DNA of 64,000 nt, taken from NCBI RefSeq assembly GCF_027942865.1, contig NC_134514.1:4921465-4985464 (forward strand), read 5' to 3'. The DNA is from Odontesthes bonariensis (taxonomy: Eukaryota > Chordata > Actinopteri > Atheriniformes > Atherinopsidae). Position numbers and translations under genes: made by a program. Below the pieces are notes generated by a model, which was given only the letters and a program-made list of their open reading frames with translations, had not been told where the DNA came from and did no database searches. Below, piece by piece: positions 41,585-51,635 of this stretch (position 1 is its first letter; the number at the start of each line of letters is the position of its first letter).

Positions 41585-43330
41585 ATGAATCCGAATGTCT
41601 TTTATGGGAAGGCAAAGACATACAAGGCACGGGTTGCTATGCCACCAGATGACAGTGAGGATGAGGATGGTGAGATAAATAGTGATACTGAGGAAGAGGT
41701 GGTGGTGGAATCCCTGCAGGGAGAGAGTGAGGATGAGAGTGAGGATGAAGATGAGGAGACTTCAGGAGTAGACAGTCCTCAGGAAGGCCAGCACGGGGAT
41801 GGAGGTAGCATCGTAGATTGGTTCAGAGTAGGATAAAATAATTGGTTAATGACTTGACTATTTCATGATAAATATATAAATAAGCACTTAGATATTTAAT
41901 ATTACATATGAATTAACATTTTCCCTATTATGTTATTCACAGAGCCATATCAAAGACAAAAGAATTTGAATGGGAGAACCCGTAGAACGATCCTTCCAGT
42001 CCCACAATGGAAAGGCACACTACCCAAGGCTACATATGTGAAACACCCTGTCCAATACTTTCGAGGCCTTCTCTCAAGAAGCTGCATTCAGAACATGGTT
42101 GAGCAAACCAATCTGTACGCAATTCAGCTGGATCCAAATAAACCACCGAAAGTTACTGCGGCAGAAATGGAGCAGTTTTTTGGGATATGTTTTTACATGT
42201 CGATTTTTGGGCTACCAGGAACCAGAATGTACTGGAAGTCTGCTACAAGGGTGGACTGTGTGGCTGATACCATGTCCATGCACCGCTGGGAGGCCATCAA
42301 ACGGTATCTGCACCTCTCTGACAATTCAAAACAGCCGCCTGTTGGAGACCCTGCATATGACAAGCTGTACAAGGTACGCCCGCTTCTTACATCCCTTTTG
42401 GAGAAGTTCAATGAGATTCCAATGGAGGAGCATTTGTGTGTGGATGAGCTGATAGTTCCTTCCAAAGGGAAGCATCCTATGAAGCAGTATAACCCGAAGA
42501 AACCTAAGCGCTGGGGGTACAAGGTCTTTGTACTCTCTGACAGCAATGGCCTCGTGTACAACTTCGAGATATACACAGGGAAAATCCCCCCGTGCGATGG
42601 CCTCCCTGACATTGGAGCAAGTGGCAACATTGTGCTGTCCTTGACCAGCATCGTCCCTGGCAACATGTCACACAAATTGTACTGTGACAACTGCTTCACC
42701 AGTGTGGATATTCAGGTAATCGAGGCGAAGCGCAAAATTCACTGTGTGGGCACAGTTAGAGCAAACCGTCTGCCAGGAATTAACTTCGCCACAGACAACG
42801 AATTGAAGAGGAGAGGCAGAGGAGCTTTTGAGGAGAGGGAGACCTTGGTCAATGGGGTCAGCCTTAGAGCAGTGAAGTGGTTTGACAACAGGCCAGTCAC
42901 TCTCCTCTCATCATTTGCCTCAGCAAGCCCAACCACTGCTGTTGAAAGATGGGACAAGAAAAACAAGACCACAGTTGAGGTGAAATGTCCAAGCATCGTG
43001 ACAACATACAATAAAGGAATGGGGGGAGTTGACCTTCTCGACTCCCTTATCGCCCTGTACCGCACAAAAATCAGATCCAGAAAGTGGTATCACAGGCTTG
43101 TGTTCCATATGCTGGATTTGACGGTTGTTGAGGCCTGGCTCCTTTACCGGAGGGACTGCAGAGACTGTGGTGTCCTCCTGAGAGATGTGTTGAGCTTGGC
43201 AGAATTCAAGGCAGAGGTGGCAAGTTGTCTGTGCATGGAGGGAAAGGGGAGACCATCACTAGAAGCACCAACAGAGAAGCAGAAAAAAATCGCCTGCAAA
43301 TGCACAGCCTTGTGGCATCATCCGCTATGA
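41585..43330 (+). CDS. piggyBac transposase (PGBD-like), C-terminus out of frame
   Basis: Exons 41582-41804 and 41943-43330 join in phase; from ATG 41585 they give 535 aa. The N-terminus is acidic (SEDEDGEINSDTEEE). The DDE_Tnp_1_7 domain carries the catalytic triad as D241 (HLCVDELIVPSKG), D322 (KLYCDNCFTS) and D437 (NKGMGGVDLLDSL). The frame ends HHPL-stop at 43330. One frame over, 43312-43483 encodes RYDQTGHWPVWVEKRGRCKF and QCSKCQTYLCF, the Cys-rich zinc-binding C-terminal domain that piggyBac uses to bind its ends. A one-base indel, perhaps in the A7 run near 43287, explains this. It is probably a recently inactivated transposase, although the catalytic core is open. Confidence 0.85.
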
Positions 43331-43483
43331 CCAGACAGGTCACTGGCCTGTTTGGGTGGAAAAGAGAGGGAGATGCAAATTCCCCAACTGCTCAGGCATT
43401 GTGAAAGTGCAGTGCTCAAAATGCCAAACTTACCTGTGCTTCAGTGCCGACAGGAATTGTTTCCTGAACTTTCACAAAGAGTG
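43312..43483 (+). pseudogene. piggyBac Cys-rich C-terminal domain, frameshifted
   Basis: Encodes CGIIRYDQTGHWPVWVEKRG, CKFPNCSGIVKVQCSKCQT and YLCFSADRNCFLNFHKE before a stop. The Cys spacing fits the cross-brace zinc finger at the end of piggyBac transposases. It lies in the +1 frame relative to the main ORF. Confidence 0.75.
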
Positions 43484-43630
43484 AAGAATTTGATGCGTTT
43501 CTATAGCCATTATGTTTTCTGTTCTTATGGAGTCTTTGTGCTTGTATGGACATGATTTGCCAATGTACTAATCAGTTTTTAATGTGTAGCACATTGTACA
43601 TGATACAATTAAAAGTTTTGTAATGTTAAA

Positions 43631-44219
43631 CATAGTGAATTTCTATGGCTGACATTGCATGTTCATTACAAAGTTAATTGTACATAAAGATGTACAGCAC
43701 AAGGCAATGGTGACCTTAAAGTTAATATATTTTGTAACAGCTCCAGCACATTACTTAATCTTTTTGTGAAGTATGTTGTTAGCGGCAGTTCATGTAAACT
43801 GTAATGAGAGAAATAAAATGATATGCTGTCTTTTAATCAGTGTTATCTTAAGTATCCTGATCATAAACCAATTAAACAACAATCAGCATAAACTAGCTGT
43901 ACTTTGGTGTGTCTAAGCTCAACAGAGCAGATTGCACCAGCACAGGAAATCCGACACAGAATAAACAAAATAAACTTCCGCCCCCTTTCAAAATAAAACT
44001 ACGTAATTCATGTTTTTCATGTAATTCATATCACAACTTCACATCAACAGAAAATTAGAGGGTAGATGATCAGCTTTAACAGATTATTCCACGTTGCAGA
44101 AGCAAAGTAAGTTTCCTTTATACACACAGTTTATTATTTTACGCTCCCGATGGGAATTGACGCCGGGCAGAGGACGCAGCCGTTGACGCGGCGCTTACGT
44201 CCCCGGTGGAATCCCCCAG
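43631..44219 (+). repeat. array copy R2: opa3 3' UTR and intergenic segment
   Basis: From CATAGTGAATTTCTATGGC onward the sequence matches the opa3 3' UTR (33252 onward) with small deletions, then continues into intergenic DNA nearly identical to 58490-58860 (TTAGAGGGTAGATGATCAGC). Interrupted at 44220 by the composite Harbinger insertion; the copy resumes at 47793. Confidence 0.85.
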
Positions 44220-44684
44220 TTAAAGGCCAATTTATGGTCGGTGACGCAAGACGCAACGCAAGACGCAACGCAAGCCCTTGCGCGGTTGCAAGCATAGACA
44301 TGATATACGTAGACGCCTCATTGACTGACGCTGCCTATTGGAGCTGACGTATCAGCGCGGCCGCCATCTTGGCTGGGTCTCCAATTCCTCCACATTGCAT
44401 TTATTTCGACTGAGGACGGTGTATATCCCCAACTACAATGATCATAACTCCCCGAATATTTACCAGATTTTCACACGGTTTGCTTTGTTACAAACGACAG
44501 AGATTTAGTTATGATACAGGACTCGCATTTACTTGTGTAATGTTTTTATTTTTATTTTTCTCTTCTGTTCTAACAGTTTTCTATCGTTGTATTTTTAACT
44601 ATGTTCTTCTTTCATTTTATGTCCTTTGTTCATTACTGTACACTATTTCTTTCATAACTACTGTTACTGTGATTTTGTGAAATG

Positions 44685-45567
44685 GCTCTTGTCATCTCCC
44701 GCCTGGACTACTGCAACTCGCTCCTTGCTGGCGCCCCGGCTTCTGCCATCAGACCTCTGGAGCTGGTTCAGAAAGCTGCTGCTCGTCTGGTGTTCAACCT
44801 CCCCAAGTTCTCCCACACCACTCCCCTTCTCCGCTCTCTACACTGGCTCCCTGTAGCTGCTCGCATCCAGTTTAAGACTCTGGTGCTGGCCTACAGGGCA
44901 GTGGAAGGAACAGCTCCTTCATACCTCCAGGCTGTGGTCAAGCCCTACACCCCCGCCCGACCACTTCGCTCTGCGGCCACCAGGCGCCTGGCTGCCCCGT
45001 CACTCAGGGGTCCCTGCGCACGATCGACACGGTCACGGCTTTTCTCTGTTCTGGCACCCCGATGGTGGAACGATCTCCCGACTGATATCAGGACAGCTGA
45101 GTCGCTGCCCATCTTTCGCCGCAGGCTGAAAACCCACCTCTTCAAGGAAAACTACCCTCCTCTGTCCTAGTTCCTTACGCACTTATTGTTTCCTCCACCA
45201 CTGGCACCCTCTATATTTTCATTACCCCCTACCCGAACCAGGGTTTGCATCCCATTCCTGCTTTTCTTACCTCTTTTATTTCTACCCCTACCCGAACCAG
45301 GGTTTGCATCCCCACCCCGCTGTGACTGGTGTGCAGTTGGTGAGAGGCTGAGGTACCTGACTTATCGCACTTACTCTAGCACTAGTTATGCTTTTAGCTG
45401 TTTGGTATTGGAAGGAAATGCACTTATGATTTCTTGTGACCTGAAGTTCTTTTGCCTACCGATGTTGAACGCACTTATTGTAAGTCGCTTTGGTTAAAAG
45501 CGTCTGCAGAATGACCGTAATGTAATGTAATGTAATGTAATGTAATGTAATGTAATGTGAAAAAGTA
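44685..45567 (+). pseudogene. L2-type LINE C-terminal fragment with (TAATG)n tail
   Basis: Encodes VISRLDYCNSLLAGAPASAI, KAAARLVFNLPKFSHTTPLL and SLHWLPVAARIQFKTLVLAY, then RWWNDLPTDIRTAESLP and RRRLKTHLFKENY with stop: an uninterrupted 162-codon frame. The 3' region includes a duplicated ACCCGAACCAGGGTTTGCAT and ends in an ATGTA pentamer array (about 45515-45557). A different L2 subfamily from those in ppp1r13l. Confidence 0.8.
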
Positions 45568-45844
45568 TGGGGTTTCACTTGACGTCACTTCCGTATTTTC
45601 TAAGCGCGCGAACCTAATAAGTGGTGGGCAACTGGAGCCCATTGAAAACACTGTGTTTTGTCTGCCACTTTTTTTTGCCCTAAATTCCTCAGTTTTGTGC
45701 CGTTTTTGGATGTAGCAATTGGTCTAACCGAGAGAATGGAAAGAGTTACTATCGAGTACCTAAGGTAATCGCCCATAGAGGTGAGAAATGGAAAAAACTC
45801 ACAGAACAACGCCGCAAAAAGTGGATAGCTAACCTACGTTTACA

Positions 45845-46728
45845 TAGCCTGGGTGCCAGCCGAACTTAGCCCCGCCCATACAATTTTTGGTCGGGAAGTT
45901 CGGTCTGGCTCTGCTCAGTATCCCCAGAGAGTCTCTATTATGAGTAAAAGGGCTGTGGTATCCCTCAAAAGAACTACTAAGAAATTGCTTTAATATTGAT
46001 GACAATAAATGCTCATTCTGTGAGAGTGATACAGAAACGATAGACCATATTTTTTGTGAATGCAACCAAACCAAAACATTTTGGAATTGCTTAGAAAAAT
46101 GGATCAAATCAAAAATTACACTTCCTGAATCTATTTCTAGAGATATGGTAACTTTTGGAGTGTTATTGGAAAACAAAACTATAGAACTCTGTTGTAACCT
46201 AATGTTTTATTCATAAACAAAGAGTGGTAAGATCACCCCCAGTCTTTAACATCTTTTTTTTATCTGAATTTCAATTATATTTAAAATCTCTGAAATGTAT
46301 TGAATCATACGAAGTCCTGACGGAATTTTTGACTGAATTGCCCACCAATGTATGTCAATCCTAATATACGAGTCCCCTTGCTGTAAATTTTATTTCTTTA
46401 TTTATTTTTCTTATCAACAATACCTTAATCCCTCTTCAAAATACTATGCCTCTACTATGTTATCTACAAGTTATATTGTTGTAATTGCCTTACTTGTTTG
46501 TATTTTATTGTTTTTGTTTACCTTGTTTAAATAAAGTTAAAAAAAAAAATTGGGAAATCTCTATGCTCGACATGGAATCAGTCGACCAATCAGATTGCCA
46601 GGGCAGATGATGGACAGATGATCAACAGGGACATTATCGACTACGTCACTAAAGAGCGCTTGGTTTGAATTCTGATTGGTTGTAGGTCTATCCAATTGAG
46701 CGAAGAGGCGTATGACGTAGTCAGGCTA
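45845..46728. mobile_element. TAGCCTGG-ended MITE with 9-bp target duplication, second copy
   Basis: Ends TAGCCTGGGTGCCAGCCGAA and GACGTAGTCAGGCTA. ACGTTTACA occurs at 45836-45844 and 46729-46737; flanking bases differ, so the duplication is exactly 9 bp, as at 24226-24836. The interior between about 45909 and 46553 is a LINE 3' end inserted into the MITE. Confidence 0.85.
45909..46553 (+). mobile_element. L1-like LINE 3' end with poly-A
   Basis: Encodes NFNIDDNKCSFCESDTETID and HIFCECNQTKTFWNCLEKWI (zinc-knuckle CxxC...HxxxxC), then a stop and an AT-rich tail ending AATAAAGTTAAAAAAAAAA. A 5'-truncated retrotransposition, the youngest layer in this nest. A related tail lies inverted at 47525-47651. 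Confidence 0.75.
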
Positions 46729-47092
46729 ACGTTTACAGACTGGAGGAGCCTGCAAATGCTCGTGTCTGCGGTGACCACTTGGTTAAAAAGGTATGTGCGA
46801 AATCTAACTGTTTTGTAGTAGTGCAGTAAAGTATTATGTTGTTAAATGCCAATCAACAGTAATGTAATACGGGCTACGTTTGGGCTTTGTTTTGAAGGTA
46901 TTTGGTCAGTATTTGGATATTTAGATCTCGGCATTTTATCAAAACATAAACATTGTTGATTGTTATTTGAGTGCCAACATTCACAGCTCGGCATTCAACA
47001 TGTTAAGTTCTGCTTTACTGCCCAGCCCTGCACTACACACTGCATTTTCCATTGGGATAATGCACCATAAACAACACAGAAAACAAACTTAC

Positions 47093-47404
47093 CCTGGCGA
47101 ACACCAAAACACAATCATTCTGTAGACGTTTTACTCCGAGTTTGCTGATCCATCCGCTGTGGTAATAGTTTTATGCCTCCAAACTTTTGTGGGCCTTCAT
47201 CTGTTGCTTGGTGTAGTAAGACGTCTGGAGAACCAGGTAGCTCGTTATGTCCACAGCCTCTATATTCGGCAAATCGTTCCGGTCTTGCGAGAATTCGGAC
47301 ATTTTCATTAAGTATGGGTCACGCCCAATGTATTTCTCAACTAACGCGAAATACCTTTCCCTATATGCCGGCTCCAAACCACTACAATATTCACTCATCT
47401 CCAT
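47093..47404 (-). pseudogene. YqaJ-type transposon protein N-terminal exon
   Basis: From ATG 47404 the minus strand reads MEMSEYCSGLEPAYRERYF, VDITSYLVLQTSYYTKQQ and MKAHKSLEA, then a TAA stop, then NYYHSGWISKLGVKRLQND up to a GTAAGT donor at 47092. This matches the N-terminal region of YqaJ-nuclease proteins of ISL2EU-type elements (NYLVLSTSFYTKEQFKAYKS-like, from memory). One nonsense codon interrupts it; the nuclease domain itself would be in a missing exon. Confidence 0.6.
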
Positions 47405-47524
47405 ATTCTCTATGTTGTTGCTATGTTGTAGTCAAGCGTCCAGCCCACCAACTGAAATTCGCGCGCTCCCGTGATGACGTAACTGAAACCCAACGGCTCT
47501 GCTGAAACCCAGCTATTTTTCTAT

Positions 47525-47651
47525 TTTTTTTAAGCTTTATTTAAACAAGGTAAACACAAATAAGTAAGGCAATTACAAAAATATAACTTGTAGATAACAT
47601 AGTAAAGGCATAGTATTTCTAAGAGGGATTAAGGTATTGTTGATAAGAAAA
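47525..47651 (-). repeat. L1-like LINE 3' tail, inverted
   Basis: Reverse complement of 46440-46545 (AAGCTTTATTTAAACAAGG on plus), with the poly-A side at 47525. Truncated at 47651 where Harbinger-end sequence begins. Confidence 0.65.
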
Positions 47652-47795
47652 AATGATGTCCTTTCATCGTAGTAGGCTTGTCATTGAAAAAACCCGCTGC
47701 TCCACCTACTGTCCTGGCGGTGAATCGCCACGCAGCACACGCAACCGCCAAGCGCAAGCGCAACGGCAGTTAAAAGAGGTATAAATCAGGCTTTA

Positions 47796-48096
47796 CTCGC
47801 GCAACTCGGAGGTAGGCCCTCAATTTTATTTTTTAATCATATTTAGCTTCATGACTTTATCACAAACCGGGTACACAATTGCATTGGCTGCATGAACAAC
47901 CATAGTGGCGCGTTAAACATGCATATTCCCTGAGTTAAAGTCACTTTTTCTGCAACGGTTGGTGAGACTTTAGCAAATGCTAGGCTAACGAGGGTTAGCT
48001 AAACAAGGACTGCTTGAGTCGAGAAACAAACGTAGAAATAATTCATTGATAGTTTTGCGTTTTAGAATTATAGCTGTTTTGATTGGTAAGATTGTT
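47796..48096 (+). repeat. array copy R2: hnrnpul1-like intron 1
   Basis: CTCGCGCAACTCGGAG followed by GTAGGCCCTC, then the intron that also occurs at about 33920-34390 and 58866-59340. In R2 the 16 bases before GTAGGC would join in phase with the exon at 53280 (QLGEAAED), so they may be the remaining 3' end of the missing SAP exon. Confidence 0.65.
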
Positions 48097-48830
48097 ATTA
48101 CAAGTTAGAGGTGTTCTACAGAATCAAAGGCTTTATAGAAATCTAAAAATAGGATATAACTGTCTTCAGATGTTAAATCAGAATAATCTAACATATCTAA
48201 AACCAATCGTATATTATTAGAAATGTGTCTGTTGTTCATGAATCCAGACTGTGATTCATCTATAAAATAATACAAAATTAGTTTGAGTCTTTTGGCAAAT
48301 GCAATTGCTAGCACCTTATAATCATTATTCAAAAGGCGAATAGGCCGCCAATTGTCGATAAGCAATACATCCTTTTTAGACTTTGGAATAAGTGTGATTA
48401 ATCCTTGAGTTAATGTTGGGGGCAGTGATTCATTAGCTATGCTTTATGTGAAAACCTTCTGTAAGAACGGGGATAATTGTTCCACAAATGCTCTGTAAAA
48501 TTCAGAGGGGAATCCATCCACACCTGGAGACTTATTATGTTTGAGGCTATTTATAGAATCAATTATTTCTTGTAACGTTAGAGGAGCATCACACAAATCT
48601 CTGTCTATATTATTCACAATAACAGAGTCTAAAAAGGCCGAAGCACTTTTATCACAATATTGAGAAGTATATAATTTACTATAGAATTTTGAGCAATACG
48701 TAGCAATTAGCTTGGGGTCATCACATAAAGTATTATCAATCTTAAGTGTTTGGATAGAATTAGTTTTGGAATGAGATTTTTTCAACCTGAAAAAGTAGGC
48801 AGAATTTCGTTTTTACAAGATAGAGTTCAT
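48097..48830 (-). pseudogene. L1-like LINE reverse transcriptase fragment
   Basis: The minus strand encodes SLKHNKSPGVDGFPSEFYRA, then (after a frame break near 48440) DNWRPIRLLNNDYKVLAIAF, DESQSGFMNNRHISNNI and ILFLDFYKAFDSVEH. These are reverse transcriptase motifs up to the first catalytic Asp (FLDFYKAFD). The second catalytic motif (YADD-like) and both ends are absent. Confidence 0.8.
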
Positions 48831-48899
48831 CTTCTGGTTTCATCCACTAATAAAAGATTGCTGTTTTCAAACACCAAGGTAGGAGGAAGAAGCAGCAGC

Positions 48900-49214
48900 A
48901 TGAATCCACTCGAAGAGAGACTTGCCGAAGAGGTCCGCAGGTACGAACATCTTTACAACCCGTCCTTGGCGGAACACAAGGGCGATCAGATGAGTGCCAA
49001 TTCCTGGACCGAGATCTCCGGCAACCTCGGCATGCCGGTCCAGGACTGTTTGAAGCTGTGGCGGAAAATCCGGGACAAGTATGTTCGACAGAAGAAGATG
49101 ATGGAGGGCAGTCGTGGTGGTGCAGGGAGGCAGAAAGTCCCTGCTTTCTTCCTTAAACTGTCGTGGCTGGGACATCACATAAAACACCGACAGACGTCGT
49201 CGTCCTGTGACGAG
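48900..49214 (+). CDS. MADF-domain protein exon 1, copy A
   Basis: A 105-codon open exon from ATG 48900 to a GTAAAT donor. MNPLEERLAEEVRRYEHLYN, SANSWTEISGNLGMPVQDC and LKLWRKIRDKYVRQKK form a MADF/Myb-SANT-like DNA-binding domain, as in the accessory proteins of PIF/Harbinger transposons. Two almost identical copies follow at 50244 and 51818. No second exon is recognised nearby. Flanking GACGCAACGCAAG repeats and Harbinger-type ends suggest it travels with the element. Confidence 0.72.
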
Positions 49215-49489
49215 GTAAATATAAAGATCTAATTCACAGTTATAATATACAGCCTCTTTGGTTTGAGCTAGCACGCTAGCAGTGCAATCAGAGTGGGAGA
49301 GCCCACTGCAAATAGACATGTTGACATATCGCTAACGGGGTTAAAGGGTGGTAAATGAGCCACCCCCTCCGTCTTTTATCTTGTTCTTGCCGTCTTCGTA
49401 TTCTCCTTCGCAATATTATAATCTCCTCTTCAATTAGCAACATCGGCATCAGCCTCAAACGTTTGTGTCTTGCGCTTTGCATTGTTCAC

Positions 49490-49517
49490 TGTGTGTGTGT
49501 GTGTGTGTGTGTGTGTA
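49490..49517 (+). repeat. (TG)n microsatellite
   Basis: Uninterrupted GT dinucleotide run downstream of MADF copy A; the equivalent run after copy B (50836-50867) is longer. Confidence 0.9.
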
Positions 49518-49927
49518 CAGAGCAAGACTGGGTAAATAAACAAGCAAATGCCACGCCCACAGATGTCAACGTAGTAGGCTTCTCTAAGGTCGTCATTGAA
49601 AAAAAACATTGCTCCACCTACTGTGCTGGCGGTGAATCGCCACACAGCACACGCAACCGCCGACACAGCAAAGTGAAGCATAAAGCTTGATTTATACCTC
49701 TTTTAACTGCCCTTGCGTCTTGCGCTCGCATTAATGGCTCGAGACGTTTATGCTAAAAAAAAATTACTTTGTCGGCGGTTGCGTGTGCGGCGTGGCGAAC
49801 CACCAGCAGGACAGTAGGTGGAGCAATGTTTTTTTTTCAATGACGACCTTAGAGAAGCCTACTACGTTGACATCTGTGGGCGTGGCAGTTTGTTTATTTA
49901 TTTACCCAGTCTTGTTCTGTACACACA
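49510..49927. repeat. inverted repeat formed by Harbinger element ends
   Basis: The left arm (about 49510-49640, with AACGTAGTAGGCTTCTCTAA) is inverted at about 49793-49927 (TTAGAGAAGCCTACTACGTT). The spacer holds GCTTGATTTATACCTCTTTT, an element end. It looks like head-to-head copies of one element with a deleted joint. Confidence 0.75.
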
Positions 49928-50243
49928 CACATTGTGAACCATGCCCTTCTTCTTCTTCTTCGCTTTCTACCTTGGCGTTTGAAAACAGCGGTCTTTTATT
50001 AGGGGATGAAACCGGAAGATGAACACACCGCCGGATGTGATGTAGATAGTGACCTGCACTCGCGTCTTCCGTGAAGTTTAGAAAATTGAGGTGACACACG
50101 CAAGCACGCAAGGGGGGGGGCTTGCAACCGCGGAAGGGCTTGCGTTGCGTCTTGCGTTGCGTCTTGCATCACCGATCATAAATTGACTTTAATAAAAGAT
50201 CGCTGTTTTCAAACAGCAGGGTAGAAAGCGAGGAAGCAGCAGC

Positions 50244-50558
50244 ATGAATCCACTCGAAGAGAGACTTGCCGAAGAGGTCCGCAGGTACGAACATCTTTAC
50301 AACCCGTCCTTGGCGGAACACAAGGACGATCAGATGAGTGCCAATTCGTGGACCGAGATCTCTGGCAACCTCGGCATTCCGGTCCAGGACTGTTTGAAGC
50401 TGTGGCGCAAAATCCGGGACAAGTATGTTCGACAGAAGAAGATGATGGAGGGCAGTCGTGGTGGTGCAGGGAGGCAGAAAGTCCCTGCTTTCTTCCTTAA
50501 ACTGTCGTGGCTGGGACATCACATAAAACACCGACAGACGTCGTCGTCCTGTGACGAG
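50244..50558 (+). CDS. MADF-domain protein exon 1, copy B
   Basis: Same 105-codon exon as copy A, open, with the same GTAAAT donor. It differs at a few residues (KDDQ for KGDQ, GIPV for GMPV). Preceded by GCGTCACC-type Harbinger end ATAAATTGACTT and TAATAAAAG. Followed by the same 3' sequence, including the (TG)n run, into which a 538-bp MITE has inserted. Confidence 0.72.
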
Positions 50559-50831
50559 GTAAATATAAAGATCTAATTCACAGTTATAATATACAGCCTC
50601 TTTGGTTTGAGCTAGCATGCTAGCAGTGCAATCAGAGTGGGAGAGCCCACTGCAAATAGACATGTTGACATATCGCTAACGGGGTTAAAGGGTGGTAAAT
50701 GAGCCAGCCCCTCCGTCTTTTATCTTGTTCTTGCCGTCTTCGTATTCTCCTTCGCAATATTATAATCTCCTCTTTAATTAGCAACATCGGCATCAGCCTC
50801 AAACGTTTGTGTCTTGCGCTTTGCATTGTTC

Positions 50832-50835
<4 letters not shown>

Positions 50836-50867
<32 letters not shown>
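50836..50867 (+). repeat. (TG)n microsatellite
   Basis: Dinucleotide run downstream of MADF copy B, orthologous to 49490-49517 but a few units longer. Confidence 0.9.
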
Positions 50868-50868
<1 letters not shown>

Positions 50869-50937
50869 AGAACAAGACTGGGTAAATAAACAAGCAAATG
50901 CCACGCCCACAGATGTCAACGTAGTAGGCTTCTCTAA

Positions 50938-51475
50938 AGCTGGGCATACACTGTGCGATTTTTATTTTTTTTTTAAAAAAAATTTTCAATCGCGGTATTC
51001 AGCTGCTGCTCATACTGTACGAGTGAATCGCAAGGGCTAAAACGTCGCAGCTCACGATTCCTGTTCTCACACTGTACGATCCGATGGTCTGATGCGATCT
51101 GGCTGCTCACACTACACGACACGTCGGACTCGGTGGCTGCCAGCTGTTCTGTTGTCTCCTTCTTCTTCTGTTGACAATTTTCTCTTCCGTATCTATGTTC
51201 GCGCATGCGTAGTGTGACAGGATGAGGTAAATCGGCTTGTGCAACTGCTTCAACTGTGCGAGAGCCTCACGAGGGGCGACCAGGATTTCAAACAAGTTTG
51301 ATTTTCATTCGATCGGGAGGTGGTCGGGAGGGCTTAATGGTTTGTCGTTACCCCATGTATACTACACGATGCGAGACTTACGATTGAGCCAAAACTCGGC
51401 CCGATCTCCAAAATAGTCGCACGAGTGACAATCTTGTCGACATCGGGCCAAAAATCGCACAGTGTATGCCCAGCT
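50938..51475. mobile_element. 538-bp PIF/Harbinger-type MITE with TAA duplication
   Basis: Ends AGCTGGGCATACACTGTGCG and CGCACAGTGTATGCCCAGCT are perfect inverted repeats. TAA occurs at 50935-50937 and 51476-51478. The uninterrupted target CTCTAAGGTCGTC is present in the paralogous segment at about 49582-49595, so the insertion is exact. The interior repeats GATCGGG/CGATCC-like motifs and is non-coding. Confidence 0.92.
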
Positions 51476-51635
51476 TAAGGTCGTCATTGAAAAAAAACAT
51501 TGCTCCACTTACTGTCCTGGCGGTGAATCGCCACGCAGCACACGCAACCGCCGACAAAGCAAAATGAAGCATAGACGTCTCGAGCCATTAACGCAAGCGC
51601 AAGGGCAGTTAAAAGAGGTATAAATTAAGCTTGAA

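Larger units (their letters stand above)
45685..46796 (+). pseudogene. THAP-domain exon split by MITE insertion
   Basis: Reads PQFCAVFGCSNWSNRENGKS, YYRVPKVIAHRGEKWKK and RRKKWIANLRL before the MITE; after it (from 46738) RLEEPANARVCGDHLVKK and a GTATGT donor. Cys pair, YRVP, Trp and CxxH are the THAP C2CH signature. Even after removing the MITE and one 9-bp copy the two parts differ by one frame, so it was, or has since become, frameshifted. No ATG is clear at the start. Confidence 0.72.
45568..47493. mobile_element. ISL2EU-like element relic (THAP plus YqaJ-like genes)
   Basis: Ends TGGGGTTTCACTTGACGTCA and TGACGTAACTGAAACCCAA are imperfect inverted repeats. Between them lie a plus-strand THAP zinc-finger exon and a minus-strand exon resembling the N-terminus of the YqaJ-nuclease protein, the gene pair known for ISL2EU-type transposons. 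Both genes are damaged. An 884-bp MITE at 45845-46728 interrupts the THAP exon. Confidence 0.6.
44223..47792. mobile_element. composite Harbinger-type insertion with TTA target duplication
   Basis: Left end AAGGCCAATTTATGGTCGG and right end GAGGTATAAATCAGGCT are imperfect inverted repeats flanked by TTA at 44220-44222 and 47793-47795. The related site at 58860 (CCCCAGTTTACAGG) supports the junction. Subterminal GACGCAACGCAAG repeats mark the left arm. Inside lie an L2 fragment, an ISL2EU-like relic with THAP and YqaJ-like segments, a 9-bp-duplicating MITE carrying a LINE tail, and a further LINE tail. No Harbinger transposase remains. Confidence 0.65.

Noticed and set aside
48867-49319. 150-codon minus-strand ORF (and equivalents at 50169 and 51743)
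   Set aside because: Complement of the MADF exon; repeated only because the exon is repeated. No family resemblance and wrong strand for the splice donor.
49430-49681. 83-codon minus ORF including a His/Thr repeat
   Set aside because: Translation of the (TG)n microsatellite.
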